Shown here piece after piece: positions 23,636 to 30,772 of a stretch of DNA of 35,838 bases. Numbering within the stretch: position 1 is the stretch's first letter; each line of letters starts with the position of its first letter. Below the pieces are notes generated by a model. It was given only the letters and a program-made list of their open reading frames with translations. It had not been told where the DNA came from and ran no database searches. Origin of the DNA: an uncultured Opitutaceae bacterium (GTDB taxonomy: Bacteria; Verrucomicrobiota; Verrucomicrobiia; Opitutales; Opitutaceae). Location: contig CAIOYO010000289.1 in the NCBI GenBank assembly GCA_903862595.1, forward strand, positions 1-35,838, read 5' to 3'. Position numbers and translations under genes: made by a program.

Positions 23636-25371
23636 TTGGTGGAGGTGCTGCCAAGGCCGAAGGCCCGGGTCAGCTGGGACTGCATTTGCTGGAGGCGGGA
23701 CTGAGCGGTCTCCATCGCGATGAAACTCGCCTCCAACTGGCTCCGGCGCTGGGCGAGGCGCCGCTCGAGCGCGGAAATCTGGTCCGCGATTCCGGCCGTT
23801 GATCGATTGATCTGGCCGGTCTGCGCGCCGAGGGCCCCGGAGCTCGCGCCGTTGCCCAGCGTCGCCTTCATCAGGCTGTCCAATCGCGCGGTGAAGCCGG
23901 TCGTGCTGTTGCGCAGCAGGGCGTCGACCTCGGCGGGACGATCGCGCAAGGCCGCCTCAAGCCGCGCGGAGTCCTTCACCGTCAGAAGCGACTTGCCGGC
24001 GGCGAAATCAATGCCGAGGTCCTCTAGGCGACGGAGGCGCCCGGCGGGCTCGTCGGAGGCGGCAAAGGCGGCCGAACGCAGCGACTGAGCCCAGGCCTGC
24101 ACCTCTCGATTGCCGCTCAGGACGGAGTTGGTCACCTTGCCATCCGCGACAGTCACCTTGGTCTGCTCCTCGAGAAAAGTCTGCGCGTTGTTGTAGCGCT
24201 CGATGAAGCTGTCGATCGCGCTGCGCAGGGGTGCCGGATCGGATCCGACGGTCAGGGTTTCGCGTCCGGTGCTGCGGACCGTGAGCGCGAGTCCGGCGAT
24301 GCCATGGCTCATCGCGTCCAGCGTGTTCGACGAACTCGTCCGCTCCGGGCCGCCGTCGACCGTGAACCGAGCGGGTGTGCCGCGGGTCAAACTGGAGTCA
24401 GACTGCAGGCCGAGCGCGCTCATCAGCCCTCCGCTTGCTTCGCTCACGTGGATGCCGAGATCGCCAGTCACGCTGTTGCGCAGTCGCACGCGATCGGTGG
24501 TTGCGTCATAGTCCGCGGTGACCCCGGCCGTGGTGGCATTGATGCGGCCGATGACCGTTGCGAGCGAGTCGGTATTGAGGTTGTAGGCGATCGTGACGCC
24601 GTTGATGCGGAAGCTGCCGTCGCCCGATGCATCCACAGCCGTCACCGCCTCGGTGAGCCGAGCATTCGCGAGGGGAGCCTGCAGCGAGACGCGACCCAAC
24701 CCGGCGGTGCTCGATGCGGTGAGAGCGCTGGAGTGGGAGAGTTGGAGCGCCGCGAGCAGATTCGACGTGTCGTTGGCCGCACCCAGCGCGAGCGTCGATG
24801 TGCCGCTCAGCGTGATCCGGTCGGTCGCGGAGTCGTAGCTGCCCTGGACCTCGCCGCTGGTGGCAGTCGCGATCCGGTCGAGAATCTCTTGGAGGGAGTC
24901 GGTGCCCGCGACGGAGATCGTCTGGCCATTGACGGTGAAGGAGCCCGCGGTGACCGCCGTGGAAGTCGGCAGCGTCGCGACGGTGAGGCTGGAGAGATCA
25001 CTGCTGGTCGAGAGCGGCGATCCGAGGGCACGCGTGCTTTCACGGCGCGCCGCGGTGGCGAGTGACGTCACCTCGATCGTCCTAGCGCCTGTGCTGGCGC
25101 CGGCGGAGGCCGTCGCACTCCACGTCGAATTCCCGCTGGCCAACGTGACCGATCGTCCCGACGCAAGCGCCGGCGTCCGCAGCGTCGTGATCGACGACTG
25201 GAGGTCCTGCAGGCGCGAACGCACGCCCTCGAGCGCGCTGATCCGCCTGCCTTGTAACGTGCGCTCAGCCTCGAGGCGGCTCACCGGAGCGCGCTCCAGC
25301 TGCATCAGGCTGTCGACGAGACTTTTCCAGTCTAGTCCGGAAGCGAGTCCGGAGAGTTGGAGGCTAGGCAT
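23632..25371 (-). CDS. fliD: Flagellar filament cap protein FliD
   Basis: Hook-associated protein 2, which caps the filament tip and folds flagellin. The 579 residues start MPSLQLSGLASGLDWKSLVDSL, the conserved FliD N-terminus, with the ATG at 25371 preferred to an in-frame start at 25458. Two flagellin_IN-type repeats are visible (about 140-190, FTVNGQTISVAGTDSLQEIL; and about 240-290, FRINGVTIAYNLNTDSLATVI). A FliD_C region with FIERYNNAQTFLEEQTKV follows, then a coiled-coil tail rich in Gln/Arg. It is followed by the overlapping lipoprotein. A sigma-28-like element lies 45 bases upstream. The leader is pyrimidine-rich with ACC before ATG. Confidence 0.94.
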   Translation of the reverse strand: MPSLQLSGLASGLDWKSLVDSLMQLERAPVSRLEAERTLQGRRISALEGVRSRLQDLQSSITTLRTPALASGRSVTLASGNSTWSATASAGASTGARTIEVTSLATAARRESTRALGSPLSTSSDLSSLTVATLPTSTAVTAGSFTVNGQTISVAGTDSLQEILDRIATATSGEVQGSYDSATDRITLSGTSTLALGAANDTSNLLAALQLSHSSALTASSTAGLGRVSLQAPLANARLTEAVTAVDASGDGSFRINGVTIAYNLNTDSLATVIGRINATTAGVTADYDATTDRVRLRNSVTGDLGIHVSEASGGLMSALGLQSDSSLTRGTPARFTVDGGPERTSSSNTLDAMSHGIAGLALTVRSTGRETLTVGSDPAPLRSAIDSFIERYNNAQTFLEEQTKVTVADGKVTNSVLSGNREVQAWAQSLRSAAFAASDEPAGRLRRLEDLGIDFAAGKSLLTVKDSARLEAALRDRPAEVDALLRNSTTGFTARLDSLMKATLGNGASSGALGAQTGQINRSTAGIADQISALERRLAQRRSQLEASFIAMETAQSRLQQMQSQLTRAFGLGSTSTK

Positions 25372-25415
25372 GGTAGAGAACGGCGGAACGAAGGGATGCG
25401 AGGCTAGCGAAGAGC

Positions 25416-25441
25416 ATCGGCGCGCGCGGTCCGCGCCTTGA
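25416..25441 (-). promoter_or_regulatory. Candidate sigma-28 promoter of fliD
   Basis: On the minus strand TCAAG and GCCGAT are present 16 bases apart (TCAAG-N16-CCGAT), one base longer than the standard spacing. It lies 45 bases upstream of the fliD ATG and back to back with the flagellin 1 promoter. Confidence 0.5.
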
Positions 25442-25476
25442 GGAAGCCGCGCAAGCAAAAAAAATCACAGATGCTC

Positions 25477-25503
25477 TAAAGTTTCGTGCGGCGTGGCCCG
25501 TAA
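25477..25503 (+). promoter_or_regulatory. Sigma-28 (FliA) promoter of flagellin 1
   Basis: The -35 box TAAAGTTT is a perfect match to the classical FliA consensus. The spacer is exactly 11 bases. The -10 box GCCCGTAA matches GCCGATAA at 6 of 8. It lies 100 bases upstream of the ATG at 25603, leaving a leader of about 90 bases. Confidence 0.85.
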
Positions 25504-25565
25504 GCACAGTCATCTGCGCGCAGTGCGAGCAGACGGAGCGAGTCGGATCCCACCCCGGCTACGTC

Positions 25566-25596
25566 GCCCTACGGACGGGGTAATCAGATCAAGGAA
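25566..25596 (+). promoter_or_regulatory. Flagellin 1 leader: hairpin with GGA loop plus GGA at the ribosome site
   Basis: CCCT (25567-25570) and GGGG (25577-25580) enclose the hexaloop ACGGAC, the form preferred by CsrA/RsmA proteins. The next ANGGA (AAGGA, 25591-25595) is the Shine-Dalgarno itself, 20 bases downstream. Together they look like a two-site CsrA-type translational control element. CsrA and FliW are not encoded in the window. Confidence 0.5.
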
Positions 25597-25602
25597 GATA
25601 CC

Positions 25603-26418
25603 ATGTCAGTCGTCATTAATTCGAATGCGGCCGCCACTCTGGCGGCGAACAACCTCGCGGCGTCGAACTCGATGCTGCAGAAGAGCCTCAATCGGCTCTC
25701 CAGCGGATCTCGGATCGTCAGCCCAGCGGATGATGCTGGCGGCTTGGCGGTTTCCATGAAGCTCAGTGCGGCGGCGCGCCGCTCGGGCGCGGCGGCGACC
25801 AATGTTTCCAATGCGATCTCGCTCCTCCAGACCCAGGACGGCGTGCTGCAGGTCGCCGGTAAGGTGCTGAGCCGGATTGGTGAGCTGAAGACCCTTTACG
25901 GTGATCCGACGAAGAATGCTTCGGATCGCGCGAACTACGACGCCGAGTTCACCTCCCTCCAGGCCCAGCTCACGGCCCTCAGCGGTGAGACCTTCAACGG
26001 TGAGAGTCTCTTTGGCGCCACGGCGCGGACCGTCCCGGTGACGGAGGACGGCGCGAGCTCGGTGACTCTTGCGGCGCGTGATCTCTCCGCCGCCCCGACC
26101 GGAGTGGGTGACGTCATCGCGGGTACCGTCGTGGACCTCGACGACCTGGCCTTGGCGGACCTGACCACGGCGATTCAGAATGTCGCCACGTTCCGCGCCG
26201 AGAATGGCGCTGAGCAGAGCCGGCTCGGATTCGCCGGCGAGTTGCTCGCCGTCAACAAGGCGAACCTCGAGGCAGCTTCGAGCCGCATCGTCGACGTCGA
26301 CGTCGCGGCGGAGTCCACTCAGCTCGCGCGTTGGAATACGCTGGTCCAGGCGGGTACCGCGATGCTCGCCCAAGCCAATCAGAGCAGCCAGGCCGTCCTC
26401 CGACTCCTGCAGCAGTAA
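25603..26418 (+). CDS. Flagellin 1
   Basis: A 271-residue short flagellin that polymerises into the filament. It has the conserved N-terminal D0/D1 helices (MSVVINSNAAATLAANNL, LNRLSSGSRIVSPADDAGGLAVS) and C-terminal D1/D0 helices (NGAEQSRLGFAGELLAVNKA, SRIVDVDVAAESTQLARWN, VQAGTAMLAQANQSSQAVL). The middle is a small domain of about 60 residues, without the large D2/D3 variable domains. It has a real Shine-Dalgarno (AAGGA, 7 bases before ATG), unlike most neighbours. It comes 169 bases before a second, similar flagellin. The sigma-28 promoter and a putative CsrA element lie upstream. Confidence 0.97.
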   Translation: MSVVINSNAAATLAANNLAASNSMLQKSLNRLSSGSRIVSPADDAGGLAVSMKLSAAARRSGAAATNVSNAISLLQTQDGVLQVAGKVLSRIGELKTLYGDPTKNASDRANYDAEFTSLQAQLTALSGETFNGESLFGATARTVPVTEDGASSVTLAARDLSAAPTGVGDVIAGTVVDLDDLALADLTTAIQNVATFRAENGAEQSRLGFAGELLAVNKANLEAASSRIVDVDVAAESTQLARWNTLVQAGTAMLAQANQSSQAVLRLLQQ

Positions 26419-26513
26419 GTGTAGTCTCGCTCTGGAGCGTCGCGATGGCGGCTCCTCCAACTCTTTCGCCTCAGGTTTCCACCTAGGCTTCCCTTTGGGG
26501 TACTTGCCCTAAT

Positions 26514-26530
26514 CGGCGCGGTCCGCGCCG
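26514..26530 (+). other. Intergenic hairpin between the flagellin genes
   Basis: CGGCGCG-GTC-CGCGCCG forms a perfect 7-pair stem, 96 bases after flagellin 1 stops. There is no T-run, so readthrough into flagellin 2 is possible. No sigma-28-like promoter is visible before flagellin 2, which fits either a shared transcript or a promoter type I cannot see. Confidence 0.45.
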
Positions 26531-26547
26531 TACTTCCCGGACCCGTG

Positions 26548-26577
26548 GCGACGGCGGACGTCGCACTTATCAAGGAA
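26548..26577 (+). promoter_or_regulatory. Flagellin 2 leader: hairpin with GGA loop plus GGA at the ribosome site
   Basis: GCGACG (26548-26553) and CGTCGC (26559-26564) form a 6-pair stem around the loop GCGGA. The next GGA (26574-26576) is in the AAGGA ribosome site, 18 bases after the loop GGA. The layout parallels the flagellin 1 leader even though the sequences differ. Confidence 0.45.
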
Positions 26578-26587
26578 AGATACCACC

Positions 26588-27400
26588 ATGTCAGTTGTCA
26601 TCAATACCAACTACGCCGCGACGGTTGCCTCGAACAATCTCGCTGCTTCGAACAGCATGCTGCAGCGGAGCCTCAACCGGCTCTCGAGCGGCTCCAAGAT
26701 CATCACCCCGGCGGACGACGCTGGCGGCCTCGCGGTTTCCATGAAACTGAGCGCGGCGGCCAAGCGCTCGGGCGCCGTGGCGTCCGGGATCGGTAACGCG
26801 GTGTCCCTGCTCCAGACTGAGGACGGCGCGCTGAAGATCGCGGGCAAGGTCCTGGATCGCATCAGCGAACTGAAGACCCTCTACTCGGATCCGACGAAGA
26901 ACGCGACTGACCTCGCGAACTACGACGCCGAGTTCACGGGCCTGCAGGCTCAGCTGACGGCGCTGGCGACCGAGAAGTTCAACGGCATCGATCTGTTCGG
27001 CGGCTCGGCGCTGTCGGTCTCGGTGTCGGAGGACGGAGCGACGACGGTGTCGGTCAGCGGACGCGATCTCGATGACACCACCGCCGGTGTCGGTACGATC
27101 ACGGCCGGTGCGGTCACCGACCTCGGCGACATCGATCTGTCGGACATCACGGATGCCATCCAGAACGTCGCCACGTTCCGCGCTGACAACGGCGCGGAGC
27201 AGAGCCGCCTCGGCTTCGCTTCCGAGCTGATCACCATCAACAAGGCGAACCTCGAAGCCGCTTCGAGTCGCATCGTGGATGTGGACGTCGCGGAAGAGTC
27301 CACGCAGCTCGCGCGCTGGAATACGCTGGTCCAGGCCGGCACGGCGATGCTCGCGCAGGCGAATGGCTCGGCTCAGACGGCACTGCGACTCCTCCAGTAA
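26588..27400 (+). CDS. Flagellin 2
   Basis: A 270-residue flagellin closely similar to flagellin 1 over the N- and C-terminal helices (SLNRLSSGSKIITPADDAGG; SRIVDVDVAEESTQLARWN). The two differ mostly in the central part (about 120-185), where flagellin 2 carries SVSVSEDGATTVSVSGRDLD. It is a tandem paralogue, probably from duplication followed by divergence of the exposed domain. The ATG has an AAGGA ribosome site 11 bases upstream. A strong terminator follows at 27448. It may form a mixed filament or be used under different conditions. Confidence 0.97.
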   Translation: MSVVINTNYAATVASNNLAASNSMLQRSLNRLSSGSKIITPADDAGGLAVSMKLSAAAKRSGAVASGIGNAVSLLQTEDGALKIAGKVLDRISELKTLYSDPTKNATDLANYDAEFTGLQAQLTALATEKFNGIDLFGGSALSVSVSEDGATTVSVSGRDLDDTTAGVGTITAGAVTDLGDIDLSDITDAIQNVATFRADNGAEQSRLGFASELITINKANLEAASSRIVDVDVAEESTQLARWNTLVQAGTAMLAQANGSAQTALRLLQ

Positions 27401-27447
27401 GCCGCCCAGAAACGAACCCTAAACCCGTCCTTGCGACGGTTGCAACC

Positions 27448-27487
27448 AGCCGCCCCGGTCGAGTCCCGACCGGGGCGGCTCTATTTT
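27448..27487 (+). terminator. Rho-independent terminator after flagellin 2
   Basis: A perfect 14-pair stem (AGCCGCCCCGGTCG with CGACCGGGGCGGCT; loop 27462-27466) is followed by CTATTTTA. It lies 47 bases after the flagellin 2 stop and is the only strong terminator of the flagellin pair. Confidence 0.9.
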
Positions 27488-27553
27488 AAGTCCCGCGTTG
27501 GAATGCACCTGCGGGTTGCCTCCCGGCGCGTGGCCGCTATGGTTGGGGCGCTT

Positions 27554-28111
27554 ATGAAATTCCATCCGACCCTCCTCGTCGCGACCGCAGCGTTCAGCCT
27601 GACGCTCGGCTGCTCGAAGCAAGAAAGTGCCCCTGCCGCTGCGGCTGCCAAGCCGGCGGTCGCGGCCCCGACCGCCGCTGCCGCGCCTGCGGCCGCGACC
27701 GCTCCGGCGGCTGCCCCCGCCGCCGCTGCTGCGCGCGTCATCACGATCGAGGCGAACGACGCGATGAAGTTCAACGTCACGCGCATCGAAGCCAAGCCAG
27801 GCGAGTCGCTGAAGATCGTCTTGAAGAACGTGGGCACGCTCCCCAAGGAGGCCATGGGCCACAACTGGGTGCTGTTGGCGAAGGGCACCGATGTCATGGC
27901 CTTCAGCACGGCCGCGATGCAGGCTCGGGCCACCGAGTACATCCCGGCGGCTCTGGCCAAGCAGGTCGTGGCTCATTCCAAGCTGCTGGGACCGAAGCAG
28001 ACGGACGAAATCTCCTTCACCGTGCCGTCCGAGCCGGGTGACTATCCCTACGTCTGCAGCTTCCCGGCCCACGCCATGGCGGGCATGCGCGGCGTTCTGG
28101 TCGTCAAGTAA
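27554..28111 (+). CDS. Azurin/auracyanin-like blue copper lipoprotein
   Basis: A 185-residue single-domain type 1 copper protein for electron transfer at the cell envelope. The signal ends at lipobox LGCS (Cys20). An Ala/Pro-rich linker (about 25-60) probably spans from the membrane anchor. The cupredoxin domain (61-185) has the four ligands: His103 (MGHNWVL, azurin-like), Cys168, His173 and Met178 in CSFPAHAMAGM. The C-x4-H-x4-M spacing resembles auracyanin more than classical azurin (C-x4-H-x3-M). The start at 27554 is chosen because the lipoprotein signal begins there. It lies beside haem A and oxidase-assembly genes, so a role in respiration is likely. Confidence 0.93.
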   Translation: MKFHPTLLVATAAFSLTLGCSKQESAPAAAAAKPAVAAPTAAAAPAAATAPAAAPAAAAARVITIEANDAMKFNVTRIEAKPGESLKIVLKNVGTLPKEAMGHNWVLLAKGTDVMAFSTAAMQARATEYIPAALAKQVVAHSKLLGPKQTDEISFTVPSEPGDYPYVCSFPAHAMAGMRGVLVVK

Positions 28112-28161
28112 ACGAAGCTCTGATCACGGGTGGTGGTGCTCCGCCGCCTGGTCCACAGAGC

Positions 28162-28196
28162 AAAAAGGCCGGATCCCTGGGGATCCGGCCTTTTTT
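28162..28196. terminator. Bidirectional terminator between the azurin-like gene and DUF420 gene
   Basis: A stem with GGCCGGATCC/GGATCCGGCC, loop CTGG, has an A5 run on the left (28162-28166) and a T6 run on the right (28191-28196). It fits termination of both convergent transcripts (stops at 28111 and 28211). Confidence 0.92.
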
Positions 28197-28210
28197 GCGA
28201 CTGCGCGGCG

Positions 28211-28651
28211 TCAGCTGACGCGCGCGGCAGGCCACCACACGTAAAGAAACAGGTAAACCAGCACGCCGGTCACGCTCACGTAGTACCAGATGGGAAACGT
28301 CCAGCGTGCCCATGCACGGTGACGTTCGAAGTCTCCCTTGATCGCGAGCAGGAACGTGCGGGGCACAAGGTAGGCGATCGAGATCGCGAGGATGATGTGC
28401 GAGATCAACATCGCGTAGTACACAGTGCGAATGGCGCCTTCGCCGCCGAAGGGCGTGTGGACTCCGCGGACGAGGATCTTGTGGGCGACGTACCCGACGA
28501 GGAAGAGGGCCGAGACGGCTCCGGCTCCGAGCATGCAGCGGCGGTGGGCGTCGCGGTTACCCCGGTGGATGAACACGAAACCTGCCGTCATCAGTGCAGT
28601 GGCGAGGGCATTCAACGACGCATTCAGCGCCGGGATGTCATGGAGGGTCAT
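28211..28651 (-). CDS. DUF420-family membrane protein (oxidase assembly)
   Basis: A 146-residue protein with about four transmembrane helices (ALNASLNALATALMTAGFVF; AVSALFLVGYVAHKIL; VYYAMLISHIILAISIAYLV; WYYVSVTGVLVYLFLYVWW). Conserved histidines are visible (FIHRGNRDAHRRCML, YVAHKI, ISHIIL, FERHRAW), as in DUF420 proteins. This family includes YozB and, as I recall, the staphylococcal CtaM protein needed for haem-copper oxidase function. The ATG overlaps the ctaB stop by 4 bases, so the genes are translationally coupled. Its sequence before the ATG has 19 pyrimidines in 21 bases, inside ctaB. The exact role, perhaps haem or copper delivery to the oxidase, is inferred. Confidence 0.88.
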   Translation of the reverse strand: MTLHDIPALNASLNALATALMTAGFVFIHRGNRDAHRRCMLGAGAVSALFLVGYVAHKILVRGVHTPFGGEGAIRTVYYAMLISHIILAISIAYLVPRTFLLAIKGDFERHRAWARWTFPIWYYVSVTGVLVYLFLYVWWPAARVS

Positions 28652-29577
28652 GGGGAGAGGGAAGGAGCAACGAACAGGAATCGATCGACGACCAGTGCCC
28701 CCAGTTGCAGAGGCAGCCAGATGATCGAGGCGTAGAAGAGCCGTTTGGCTGCGGTGTCCCGCGACTTCGAGCGGGCGAAGGCGAGGGCGCAGGTGAGGAA
28801 CCAAAGTCCAAGCAGCGCGGTGAAGAAGAGGTAAGCGAGCGACGCGAAGCCCCGCAGGCCTGGCCACAGGGCGCAGCCCACGACCAAGACGGTGTTGATC
28901 AGGGACCAAGCCGCGACGCGACCGCCTGACGCGTCACGCACGGCGAGCATCGGGAACTTAACCTCCGCGTAGTCGTGGCGATGCGTCCACGCGATGGCCA
29001 TGAAGTGCGGGATCTGCCAGAACAGGAGAATTGCGAAGAGCGCCCAGCCCAATTCGGTGACGGAATTGGCGGCGGCCGCCCAACCGATGAGGGGAGGGAA
29101 TGCCCCCGCGACGGCGCCGATTTCGGTACTCAGAGGCGAAAAGCGCTTCGCCGGAGTGTAGATGGCGAGGTACGACACGATGGTGGCTAGCGCGAAGAAC
29201 GCCGAGAGACCGTTGACCTGACGGAAGAGCACCCCGAGCCCGATGGCGCAGAGGCCCCAGCCCATCACGAAAGCGGAGCCGCTGGCGACGCGGCCCGCCG
29301 GCAGTGGGCGGTCCTCGGTGCGCCGCATCCGGGCATCCGTGTCGGCCTCCATCCATTGATTGAGCGCGGCGACGCCGGCGGCGCAGAGCGACGTGCCGAG
29401 AAGCGCGAAACCAAAGCGGGAACCGTCCCATGGACTCCTCGCCACGAGGTAGCCCACGATGGCCGTGAGCACGGAGAGCAGGCTGAGGCGCGGCTTGGTC
29501 AGCTCTAGATAGTCGGAGAAGCGCGCCGCCGGCCGGGGTTGGGTGGACTCCTCGGAATCCGTGGAGACGGAGTTCAT
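28648..29577 (-). CDS. ctaB: Protohaem IX farnesyltransferase (haem O synthase)
   Basis: Adds a farnesyl group to haem b to make haem O, the first step of haem A synthesis. The 309-residue UbiA-family membrane protein has the first Asp-rich motif NQWMEADTDARMRRTEDRPL, the segment TIVSYLAIYTPAKRFSPLST, the second loop FWQIPHFMAIAWTHRHDYAE, and about nine hydrophobic helices. It is joined to ctaA upstream and the DUF420 gene downstream by ATGA overlaps. Downstream, haem O would pass to CtaA to become haem A for a cytochrome aa3-type oxidase that is not in the window. Confidence 0.95.
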   Translation of the reverse strand: MNSVSTDSEESTQPRPAARFSDYLELTKPRLSLLSVLTAIVGYLVARSPWDGSRFGFALLGTSLCAAGVAALNQWMEADTDARMRRTEDRPLPAGRVASGSAFVMGWGLCAIGLGVLFRQVNGLSAFFALATIVSYLAIYTPAKRFSPLSTEIGAVAGAFPPLIGWAAAANSVTELGWALFAILLFWQIPHFMAIAWTHRHDYAEVKFPMLAVRDASGGRVAAWSLINTVLVVGCALWPGLRGFASLAYLFFTALLGLWFLTCALAFARSKSRDTAAKRLFYASIIWLPLQLGALVVDRFLFVAPSLSP

Positions 29578-30587
29578 GAACGGGTGGACGCGAGCGGGGC
29601 GCCGGAAGCCCGGACGTCGATGGCGTCACGGTACGACCACCATGCGAGTCCAAAGCACGAGGCCAGCATCAGCGCGCCCACGAGGACGTGCGCGGTCGTC
29701 GCATAGGCATGACGGTAGGTCAGCACCGAGGCGGCGCCGAGGACGATTTGGACGACCAATAGGACGCAGAGCCCGAGGGAAACCTGCCGTGCGGCGCGCC
29801 CTGCAGCGGGGTCGCGGTGGATGCGGACGGCGAGCCAGATGATCGTGACGGAAAGGACGACCGCCATCGCGCGGTGCGCGAAGTGGATCCCGACCCGGAA
29901 GTTCCAGTCCGCCGGAAGGACATCGCCTGCGGGTGTGCTCCACGGGAACGTCGGAATCGCCAAACCGGCGAAGCTGTGTCGCATCACGGCAGCGATCGCG
30001 AGCTGAAGAATCAGCAGAGCGACGCATCCCACGGCCAGACCACGCCACGGGATGCGAGTGCCGGCGGTCTCGGTGACGCGGCGCTCAATCCAGGGGCGGG
30101 TTACGGGAAGTACGAGAGCGAGCAGCGTGCAGATGTAGATCTGGGCGAGACAGGCGTGCGCCATCGCGAAGATGCGGCCGACGCTGGTGTTCACGGTCTC
30201 GATATGCAGATGATCCAGCAGCACGCGCAGACCACCGACGAGAGCCTGTGCGAAGACCAGAGCCACCGCGAAAACGGCGAGCCGGCGCAGCCACGGACGC
30301 GACTCGCGTCGATGCATGAACACCGCGATCGAGACGGTGAGCAGGCTCATCACGCCCGCGCTCAAGCGGTGCGAATGCTCCGCGAACATCGCCAGATCCG
30401 TCAGCCAGCCCGCGGGATTGATCGAGCCATTCGAAAGCGGCCAGTCGGGAAACACCATCCCCGCACCAATGCTGGTGGTGAACGCCCCCAGCATCACGAG
30501 GACGAAGACCCAGGCCCCCGCGATGGCGGTGAACCAAGCGAGAGCAGGCTGATAGGCCGGACCGGAGGAGGGCGCAGACGTCGGCAT
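29574..30587 (-). CDS. ctaA: Haem A synthase CtaA
   Basis: Oxidises the C8 methyl of haem O to the formyl group of haem A. The 337-residue membrane protein has eight hydrophobic helices and the pseudo-twofold His ligands: EHSHRLSAG and AHACLAQIY in the first half, FAHRAMAV and TAHVLVGAL in the second. The opening helix is AIAGAWVFVLVMLGAFTTS. The frame stays open to a TTG at 30608, but the ATG at 30587 is used here. Its last four bases overlap ctaB (ATGA). It is divergent from the YtkA-like gene at 30773; the 185-base gap has a TTGACA at 30640-30645 with no matching -10. Confidence 0.95.
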   Translation of the reverse strand: MPTSAPSSGPAYQPALAWFTAIAGAWVFVLVMLGAFTTSIGAGMVFPDWPLSNGSINPAGWLTDLAMFAEHSHRLSAGVMSLLTVSIAVFMHRRESRPWLRRLAVFAVALVFAQALVGGLRVLLDHLHIETVNTSVGRIFAMAHACLAQIYICTLLALVLPVTRPWIERRVTETAGTRIPWRGLAVGCVALLILQLAIAAVMRHSFAGLAIPTFPWSTPAGDVLPADWNFRVGIHFAHRAMAVVLSVTIIWLAVRIHRDPAAGRAARQVSLGLCVLLVVQIVLGAASVLTYRHAYATTAHVLVGALMLASCFGLAWWSYRDAIDVRASGAPLASTRS

Positions 30588-30772
30588 GGGAGTGAAGGAC
30601 TCTGGCAAGGAAGCGAGGAGGCTAGGCTCGGCAAATGCGTTGACAAATTATTCCGACGCCAACGGGCGTCGTCCGTGACGAGCCGCCGCCCGTTTGCGTC
30701 TCGTCCAGACGGCGCGATTGCTGGTTCTCCCGTTTGACGCCGCGATGTTCCGGTGCACACCGTACGGTCTTC

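Noticed and set aside
26419-26587. Sigma-54 promoter for flagellin 2
   Set aside because: I looked for GG-N10-GC with TGGC and TTGC-like flanks. The nearest candidates have wrong spacing (7 or 14 bases).
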